DNA of 64,000 bases from Rhynchopus sp. YZ270_cl-10. Its lineage: Eukaryota; Euglenozoa; Diplonemea; Diplonemida; Diplonemidae. The translations under genes were made by a program, and so were the position numbers. Shown in pieces: positions 56,779 through 64,000 of this stretch. How positions within the stretch are numbered: position 1 is the stretch's first letter; each line of letters starts with the position of its first letter. The stretch lies in contig OZ037908.1 of assembly GCA_964035575.1 (NCBI GenBank), positions 620,001-684,000 of the forward strand, read 5' to 3'. The notes beneath the pieces are model-generated. The model made no database searches and was not told the origin of the DNA. It was given only the letters and a program-made list of their open reading frames with translations.

Positions 56779-59547
56779 CACCATTTTCCCTCGCAGCCCA
56801 TGGAAGAGGAAAACATTCATGACCGACTTTATCGTCATGGAATGATGGATAAAAAACGCGGGGAGAGCCCTGCGAGGAAGTCCTCCGCAAAGAAGTCGAG
56901 CCAGAAGCCTTCTGCACAGAAGCGTAGACGGAAGACACTGTGGGACATCAGCGCTGATGAAAAACGGCGGGATTTGTATATTGATGCGGAATGCAGGCGG
57001 CGGATGCTTCAAGAGAAGATACAACAGAAGCACCGAGAAGCTGCGGCAAGGAGCAGCCGGCCTAGCATTGCCCCTGCAAGCCAGGCGTTAGCGAGACGCA
57101 GGAAAGAGAAGGATTTTCGCCAGGTTTTTGAGCACCACGCATCGCATGAAGGTGACCGTACACTCCCTCTCGAAGTCCGTGCTGCAGGGAAAATGAGTTA
57201 TGTAGGCCTCCGTGCAGCCTTGGTCGAGCTAGGTGTCGCCTCGCCACAAGACGACGATACGGACCAACGCCTAGCCGACAAAGCGTGGTCAGCAATGTGC
57301 AGCAGCCTCCCCCCAGCAGCAGACACAACGTACATTCATTTCCCCGCGTTCTGCGACGTCGTGCTCTCCATGCTGGATGGCTCGCCGCGCTCGCGTGGTC
57401 TCTCCATCCCTGCTGCAGCAAGAGTGCGGAGTAAGAGCAGAGGGGGTGGAGGAGGAGGAGGGGGTGGTCGTGCCTTGTCTCCGGTGCTGGCATCAAGAGA
57501 TACGAATGTGCAGTTGCAAGGCGCAAAAAGGCAAAGCGTAATCAGCAGACAGCTCGCCGAGGCAACGAAGAAGCAGAACGGCGTGAGTGCGGATGAATAT
57601 AAATGCTCCTTCAACCCGGCGATAAATGAGAATTCGAGAAAGTATGTGACAATTTTTTTGGAAATGTGTTCTCGTTTTTTTTTGGGATGTTTTGTGGCCT
57701 TTTTTATCCAGAAAAATATTTTAAAAAATGCCCTCAGCAACAATTACTAATACCCCACGTAGGATGGTGCAGACACATGAGAACGACCTGCCACGCTTCC
57801 TCGCACTGCACTCAGCTCAGGAACGCGAGATGCGGCTTGACGAGCAGCGCAGGAACAAGGAGGAGGAGCTCATGAATAAATGCACCTTCCAGCCAAGCAT
57901 CAACAAGGTATGTTCTTCCCTCCCCCCCTTCACAGCAGAGAATAAGCCGGGTCCCTGGGTCCTGGTCCCGTCCTGGTCAAGGTTCCCGGTCCTGGTCCTG
58001 GTCCCGGTACCGGGTCCCAGTCCGGCTGAGAATAACCGGGTCCCCGGTCCCGGGTCCCCGAGTCTTATTCTCGCTTGGGATTAGGGTCATCTTATGCACC
58101 TGAGCTTTGTTGTGTTCTAGATTCGATATGTGTACATGAGAGAGGCGTGTCCATCATAAAGATAAGCAAAGCGACGATAAGAGTAGTGGCATTTCATTTG
58201 TTGAAAGCTTCCTAGTAACTACACCTCTCATGGACACTGCACAACGTCAAGATGGTGTCCATCTTCAATGTTCCTTCTTCATGTGTTATCCTGTCTATTC
58301 ACGTACACCGCACCCCTCAGATGTCTACACGCATGAAGCGGCCAGAAAGCGATGCACCGCTGTGTTCCGTCCCCCCGCAGAGGAAGGAGCTCAAGGTACA
58401 CCCTCCCTCACCACTTTCTTTCTGAAGGTTAAACCCCTGATGTGATTTTTTTGCACGATTTTTAGATTTCGTGCATTTTATGTTACAAAAAAACATGTTC
58501 AAGTCAAATGGGCGACTAACTAAGCACAGAGAGGCTTAGGTTCATCTTAGTAGCGTCTTAGAAATTTTTCTTTTTTTTTTTTTGATCTTTCCGTGCTTTC
58601 TACTCCCTCCACAGACACACGAACGCCATGAAGAGTTAGAGTTACAAGAGTGCACCTTCGAGCCGAAGACAAATACGTATAAACGCGTGAAGGACCGGCC
58701 ACTGCCGAACGGCTACTTTGAGTGCATCAAACGGCTTCGCGATGGGAAGTACGACAAGCCACGGAGCTTTGAGGAAAACCTGCGTGGGGGAGCCCCCCCT
58801 AGCGTCCCTGGCAGCTACCAGACCCGCCACAGCGTGCGGACGACCACGAAGGTGCGTCCGTTCAATCTGCGTCTTGCGCGACGCAACGCACCGCTTATGT
58901 ACCTCGACGTACAGCTGCCTAAAGGGAAGAAGGGTCGCATTGGCATTCATGAAGGCGACACTGCAGCTGGTCTTGCGCGCAGCTTCGCTTCTTCTTACCA
59001 ACTCGACGAAAAAACCGAGGCAAATCTCCTAAAAGTTCTGGCCAGCCACATCGATACGTTAGTACCAAAGCTTCTCGCCGAGGCTGCTGACCAGGTCCCC
59101 CCAGAAGTACGTGAAGAAGCACAACGTGTTGCAACAGAATTTGCCGCATCTGCCGCAATGATAGAAACGCTAAATGGTGAAGCCGAAGTCGCAGAAGTGT
59201 CTGACGCCTTAGATGAGGCCTTTGATGAGAATATTGAGATCGGTGATGCAATTGACTTATCAAATGATTTCAACGAGGCGGAAATGACGTCAGCAGACAG
59301 AGAGTACTTCAACGCGATTATTGGCGATGATTATAAGGCCCGTCTCCGTGCAGATGTGAGCGACTACAACAGCGTGCCGGCCCCCATCCATCACCCCCAC
59401 ATGTCGCCTGCCAGAACCGAGAAGCAAGGAGGGGGTGATAACCTGTTCAGCCCTATTCATGAATCGTTTATCGACCCCAATGAGAGTGGTGTGGATGCAC
59501 TCATGGCGGAGATCAACGCTATGGAACAGCAGTACGGAATCAGGTAA
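56317..59547 (+). CDS. C(T/S)F.P..N-repeat, coiled-coil protein (5 exons)
   Basis: Model: 56317-56598, 56797-57641, 57763-57907, 58321-58395, 58615-59547; 759 residues. Donors GTATAA, GTATGT, GTATGT, GTACAC; acceptors CGCAG, CGTAG, CTCAG, CACAG; phases 0, 2, 0, 0. Three copies of a C-S/T-F-x-P-x-x-N motif lie near the ends of exons 2 and 3 and the start of exon 5 (CSFNPAIN, CTFQPSIN, CTFEPKTN), each next to basic helical stretches; such motifs are frequent in flagellar and cytoskeletal proteins of protists. Exon 5 continues with a compact domain (LDVQLPKGKKGRIGIHEGD...) that resembles the 'L..+V.+..GK.G.I.+..GD' module seen in protist proteins, then acidic helices. Exon 4 is the least certain. 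The end may differ: GTAAGA at 59544 could be a donor joining an exon near 59659. Axonemal or basal-body role inferred, unproven. Confidence 0.68.
56745..56776 (+). repeat. (CT)n microsatellite in intron 1
   Basis: A TCTCTC run of about 32 bp in the intron, just before the acceptor; may serve as its pyrimidine tract. Confidence 0.9.
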
Positions 59548-59798
59548 GAGGGTTGGATACTATATGGGGGTGTTTTTGGGGGTAAACTAAACATAACATT
59601 GTACCAACTGATCTGTCTTTACTACTCTACTACTATGTCTTTTTTTCGTTGACCGCAGCCATTTAGGCTCTTTGCCTATGACGCACATGATAATGGATGA
59701 GGGGGAGGATTCAAAAGGAAAAAGCGTAAAGACAGATCTATCGTTGGTTTTAAATATGTTTAGTTTCCAATCACACTTCGTGTGTGCAAGAAAAAAAA

Positions 59799-60237
59799 CA
59801 AGTAATTGCTATCGGAAAAAAAAACGGGGTGTGATGTGGAACTCCATCCTGTAGAAATAATCTACAACACTCCCAGCATTTTGCTCTTCTGCAGGTATGC
59901 TAACGCTCTTCGTAAGCTGCCAGACCCACTGGGACGCCAGCATCTGAAACGTTCAAGAAGGGGGGGCTGTCCTCTTCGTCCAGCACCATCTGCTCGATAG
60001 CGTTGTTGGACGTTGGCTCGGCCGGCTCGGCGTGTTCCAGCTCGTTTTTGTCCACAGTCTCCCCACATTGTCGTCGTCGTTGGAGCAGTGCGGAAGGAAA
60101 ACAGAATGCACAGACTACAACACATCGATCACACCAGGCACATCAGCACCTCCGGCAAATCGCCAGGACGCTACGGTGGTTTCGAAAATCGCGCGGAGTT
60201 TTCCACAGCACACCCGTTTTTCCTTAGCAATTACTTG
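59799..60237 (-). repeat. Repeat H, copy c (minus)
   Basis: Inverted relative to the copies at 26567 and 61509. Ends CAAGTAATTGCTATCGG and CTTAGCAATTACTTG. Lies just after the five-exon gene; part could be read as 3' exon if GTAAGA at 59544 is used. Confidence 0.7.
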
Positions 60238-60349
60238 TCCTTGTTGTTACTGTTGTTTTCAACCACCTTCCTTCAACCCTTGTAGGGATCAGTTGTATTT
60301 TTTTTCGCGAAAACATGAAATTATACAGTTCAAGAGAACAAATTAAAAA

Positions 60350-60602
60350 GGGTCCTTATTTGCATTTTTGGGCTCCGCCCGTGCAGTGGTGGGGTCAATC
60401 TCGAAAATTGGACAATTTTTTGACTACTTAAATTTTGAGAAATATGAGCCCGGTTCCTTATACGTGGGGCCCATTTTCAGCTAAAATTTTCCTCAAAATC
60501 TGGTTTTGTAAAATTGACCCTTTCCCCCCCCCACATCGATTTCAATACTATACCTTACTTCACCTACGGTTGCCCTTACAGGGGGGTGAAGGAAGGTAAG
60601 TT
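60350..60602 (-). repeat. Repeat I, copy b (minus)
   Basis: Joined to repeat H copy c by the same spacer as in the plus-strand composites. Confidence 0.75.
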
Positions 60603-60605
60603 GAA

Positions 60606-60865
60606 AAGGGTCCTTATTTGCATTTTTGGGCTCCGCCCGTGCAGTGGTGGGGTCAATCTCGAAAATTGGACAATTTTTTGACTACTTAAATTTTGAGAAA
60701 TATGAGCCCGGTTCCTTATACGTGGGGCCCATTTTCAGCTAAAATTTTCCTCAAAATCTGGTTTTGTAAAATTGACCCTTTCCCCCCCCCACATCGATTT
60801 CAATACTATACCTTACTTCACCTACGGTTGCCCTTACAGGGGGGTGAAGGAAGGTAAGTTGAAAA
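60606..60865 (-). repeat. Repeat I, copy c (minus, tandem with copy b)
   Basis: Direct tandem duplicate of 60350-60602, almost identical, so a recent duplication. Confidence 0.8.
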
Positions 60866-61136
60866 AATACACCATCTTGAAGAAACCTTCGATTTTGTAT
60901 TGTTAAATTGCATTTATTTTTTTTACGTCCCACCCTTTGCATGAGCTCGACTGAGATGCGTTTTCGGCACGTTCCAACTTTATTTGGATAGCCAGAGAAT
61001 GATGGTGTTTTTGCAGTGAGTCAATTTTATTCTCCCCCCCCTTTGTTAAAACTTTTTTCAAACTTTTTTGGATGTTGTGAAGAAATGCGGGCTACTTCTT
61101 CTTAGGAGTTGCAGTATATTACTCGACCGAGTTTTT
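60866..61136. other. Spacer, nothing recognised
   Basis: AT-rich single-copy-looking DNA between inverted composite repeats. No open frame of note. Confidence 0.5.
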
Positions 61137-61407
61137 TTTTCAACTTACCTTCCTTCACCCCCCTGTAAGGGCAACCGTAGGTGAAGTAAGGTATAGTATT
61201 GAAATCGATGTGGGGGGGGAGTAAAGGGTCAATTTTACAAAACCAGATTTTGAGGAAAATTTTAGCCGAAAATGGGCCCCACGTATAAGGAACCGGGCTC
61301 ATATTTCTCAAAATTTAAGTGGTCAAAAAATTATCCAATTTTCGAGATTGACCCCACCACTGCACGGGCGGAGCCCAAAAATGCAAATAAGGACCCTTTT
61401 TAATTTG
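61137..61407 (+). repeat. Repeat I, copy d
   Basis: Plus orientation; with 60350-60865 it forms an inverted repeat around the 60.9-61.1 kb spacer. Confidence 0.75.
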
Positions 61408-61508
61408 TTCTCTTGAAATGTATAATTTCATGTTTTCGCGAAAAAAATAACAACTGATCCCTACAAGGGTTGAAGGAAGGTGGTTGAAAATAACAATAAC
61501 AACAAGAA

Positions 61509-61942
61509 CAACTAATTGCTAAGAAAAAACGGGTGTGATGTGGAAAACTCCGCGCGATTTTCGAAACCACCGTAGCATCCTGGCGATTTGGTGGAGGTGC
61601 TGATGCGCCTGGTGTGATCGATGTGTTGTAGTCTGTGCATTCTGTGTTCCTTCCGCACTGCTCCAACGACGACGACAATGTGGGGAGCCTGTGGACAACT
61701 ACGAGCTGGAACACGCCGAGCCTGCCGAGCCGACGTCCAACAACGCTCTCGAGCAGATGGTGCTGGATGAAGAGGACAGCCCCCCTTCTTGAACGTTTCA
61801 GATGCTGGCGTCCCAGTGGGTCTGGCAGCGTACGAAGAGCGTTAGCATACCTACAGAAGAGCAGAATGCTGGGCGTGTTGTAGATTATTTCTACAGGATG
61901 GAGTTCCACATCACCCCGTTTTTTTCCGATAGCAATTACTTG
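61509..61942 (+). repeat. Repeat H, copy d
   Basis: Ends CAACTAATTGCTAAG and CGATAGCAATTACTTG. Composite I-spacer-H as at 26205-26986. Confidence 0.7.
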
Positions 61943-62197
61943 TTTTTTTTTTTGTTAAAACCAACGGGGGTTGGGTACACACAATAATATTAGAGAAGAA
62001 AAAAAATGATAAACGGAGAATCCCGATAAGAAGACCTAGAGCTAGATACCAATAGAATAGAAGCGTTATTTGTGATATTTTCTTGCAAAAAAAATTTTTA
62101 TTTTTTGGGTTTTGTAAAATTCCTTCTTGACGAAGAGGAGAGAAGTTCATCTATTAAACCCCCCCCTTTTTTTTGTGTTTTTGTGAGTTTTACCTAC

Positions 62198-62427
62198 TTC
62201 GTGGTCTGCCTGAGCCCGTCAAAAAAAAAAAAAAATCCCACCAAGACCCCGCATGAGTTGAGACGGACCTCACGCGAACTCGGTCCGAGTCTGCCTGAGT
62301 CCGTCTCAGGTCCGTCTCAACTCGGGCGGACCTGAGACGGACTCGGGCGGACTCGAGACGGACTTTGAATCACTTTGAGTCCGCCATAGTCCGTCTCAAC
62401 TCAGGCGGACTCCGGCGGACCACGAAG
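62198..62427. mobile_element. Small inverted-repeat element with GAGACGGAC motifs
   Basis: Ends CTTCGTGGTCTGCC and complement with TA on both sides (62196-62197, 62428-62429). About ten GAGACGGAC/GTCCGTCTC words in both orientations fill it. Non-coding, about 230 bp. Confidence 0.7.
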
Positions 62428-62449
62428 TATGTATTAAATATATTTTAGA

Positions 62450-63182
62450 TGTGCACGAGAGGAACATCCATCTTTTTTTATGTCAGTGCCTGCGTCCCAG
62501 AGGCGTTTGCACTATCAACTTCACTTTTTTATACAACGTTTTCTTTTTCTACGTTTTGCAAAACATTCCAAAAAAAAAAAAAGCAAGGGTACATTTGTCG
62601 CACCCTCTTTGCTTTCTTTTCATTTCGGTTAAGAAAAGAAAGTATATGAAATTATACAAAGTTTTCTTTTTGCGAACAACCTTCCATTTTCCCCATCCGC
62701 TTTTTTCTTGGAGCGGATAGGTGGGTAAATGACAGTGTGCTTGCTTGCAGTTTCCCTGCCTGCAGTCATATGCAGCACTCAGGGGTTCGAATACCCGCAG
62801 AGTGTCAGTGCCTGCTTCAGAGGCGTTTGCCGTCCGACGACGTACGGCGAGGCGTTTTTGCACTTTCCACTTCTCTCTTATTTATTTTAAATCAGTCCTA
62901 TTCGTGGTCCTTTACCCCCCCCCCAGTGTTGGCAGAGTACGTGTCCAATTTCAAAAAGTACGTAAAAAGTACAATAGTACAATAGTACAAAAAGTACGTA
63001 AAAAGTACAAAAAATACACAAAAAGTACATCTGGGTTTGTGGCCGGGTTTGTGCAGCTGGTGTACCAGTGTGGGGGCAAAAAAAAAGGTTTGGGGGCAGT
63101 GTTGGCAGTACGGAAAATGCTCAGTGCACAGAGCTATAAACGGCTTCTCAAGAATGTGCGCGTGGTGGGCTCTGGGCGACCT
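62450..63182. other. Spacer with short direct repeats
   Basis: GTCAGTGCCTG..AGAGGCGTTTGC occurs at 62481 and 62800. AGTACAATAGTAC and AAAAAGTACGTAAAAAGTAC words at 62955-63030 again contain GTAC. No supported gene. Confidence 0.5.
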
Positions 63183-63870
63183 TATGGTACTATGGTACTA
63201 TGGTACTATGGTACTATGGTACTATGGTACTATGGTACTATGGTACTATGGTACTATGGTACTATGGTACTATGGTACTATGGTACTATGGTACTATGGT
63301 ACTATGGTACTATGGTACTATGGTACTATGGTACTATGGTACTATGGTACTATGGTACTATGGTACTATGGTACTATGGTACTATGGTACTATGGTACTA
63401 TGGTACTATGGTACTATGGTACTATGGTACTATGGTACTATGGTACTATGGTACTATGGTACTATGGTACTATGGTACTATGGTACTATGGTACTATGGT
63501 ACTATGGTACTATGGTACTATGGTACTATGGTACTATGGTACTATGGTACTATGGTACTATGGTACTATGGTACTATGGTACTATGGTACTATGGTACTA
63601 TGGTACTATGGTACTATGGTACTATGGTACTATGGTACTATGGTACTATGGTACTATGGTACTATGGTACTATGGTACTATGGTACTATGGTACTATGGT
63701 ACTATGGTACTATGGTACTATGGTACTATGGTACTATGGTACTATGGTACTATGGTACTATGGTACTATGGTACTATGGTACTATGGTACTATGGTACTA
63801 TGGTACTATGGTACTATGGTACTATGGTACTATGGTACTATGGTACTATGGTACTATGGTACTATGGTAC
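63183..63870. repeat. (TATGGTAC)86 satellite
   Basis: 86 perfect 8-bp units, 688 bp, with GTAC core. All frames are open through it on this strand (8-residue repeat), which produces spurious long open frames. Confidence 0.98.
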
Positions 63871-63871
63871 T

Positions 63872-64000
63872 ATGGCCGAGTTGTCGCAACTCCGTGTGCT
63901 CAGACCACTAGTAGGCACCACCTATGATGCCTACATAGCCCAGAAGACGGCCACTTCCAGACTTCGGGCGGTTTTGAGCACTACCCCTTCCTTAGTGGGT
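63872..64000 (+). CDS. Start of a gene leaving the window (partial)
   Basis: An ATG in the last, broken satellite unit opens a frame (MAELSQLRVLRPLVGTTYD...) that stays open to the window end, 43 codons, with GC-rich coding-like composition unlike the spacer. The frame also continues upstream through the satellite, so the true start or a splice acceptor is not settled. No family can be recognised from this length. Confidence 0.45.
   Translation, partial: MAELSQLRVLRPLVGTTYDAYIAQKTATSRLRAVLSTTPSLVG

Noticed and set aside
62775-62805. tRNA-like T-arm (GGGGTTCGAATACCC)
   Set aside because: No matching acceptor stem, D-arm or anticodon arm upstream; a chance or SINE-like box B at most.
1-64000. 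Retrovirus-like, LTR or Polinton fossils
   Set aside because: No reverse transcriptase, integrase, capsid or long terminal direct repeats were recognised; large repeats here are inverted-repeat DNA elements and satellites.

Overview
The window looks like nuclear DNA of a free-living, flagellated unicellular eukaryote. Genes carry short spliceosomal introns, mostly with GTATGT donors. Coding DNA reads as GC-rich, while spacers are AT-rich with long homopolymer runs. The proteins are of protist type: a sensor-HAMP-cyclase-like receptor family, an FY..Y/GPEPP repeat protein and a C(T/S)F.P..N repeat protein. A fornicate such as Kipferlia is a guess, not a demonstrated assignment. No bacterial operons, CRISPR arrays, rRNA or convincing tRNA genes were seen, and no retrovirus-like or Polinton-like fossils were recognised.

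Layout. 1-1.8 kb: spacer and dispersed repeats. 1.8-6.1 kb: three plus-strand genes (an Ala/Glu-rich helical protein; a WD40-type propeller with a ubiquitin-like N-terminus; a Tudor-like/FY..Y-repeat/coiled-coil protein). 6.2-48.5 kb: a head-to-tail array of five plus-strand copies of one three-exon receptor gene. Four look intact (6566-9488, 11539-15000, 22113-25739, 45762-48485). One is a pseudogene whose exon 1 (32076-33118) is separated from exons 2-3 (43313-44934) by about 10 kb of inserted DNA. The undisturbed unit is about 3.5 kb, with about 0.83 kb of spacer. Each protein has one N-terminal membrane helix, a ~430-residue extracellular sensor, a second helix, a HAMP-like region and a class III nucleotidyl-cyclase-like domain in which most catalytic positions are replaced.

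The spacers and intron 1 of the array are heavily invaded. I delimited a 6.1-kb inverted-repeat element, a 280-bp element with TA duplication, two small families with 5-bp duplications and a composite of five elements inside the pseudogene intron. Several inserts can be checked against empty sites elsewhere in the window. Many larger elements share a plan: terminal inverted repeats, then many copies of a short motif private to that element, and in some cases a central satellite whose unit contains GTAC.

48.5-55.8 kb: two piggyBac-like non-autonomous elements (TTAA sites), one invaded by an intact-looking Tc1/mariner element with transposase. 56.3-59.5 kb: a five-exon plus-strand gene. 59.8-62.5 kb: composite repeats and a small inverted-repeat element. 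63.2-63.9 kb: 86 copies of an 8-bp satellite directly before what looks like the start of another gene that leaves the window. Intron models rest on splice consensus and, for the array, on agreement among five copies; there is no transcript evidence.
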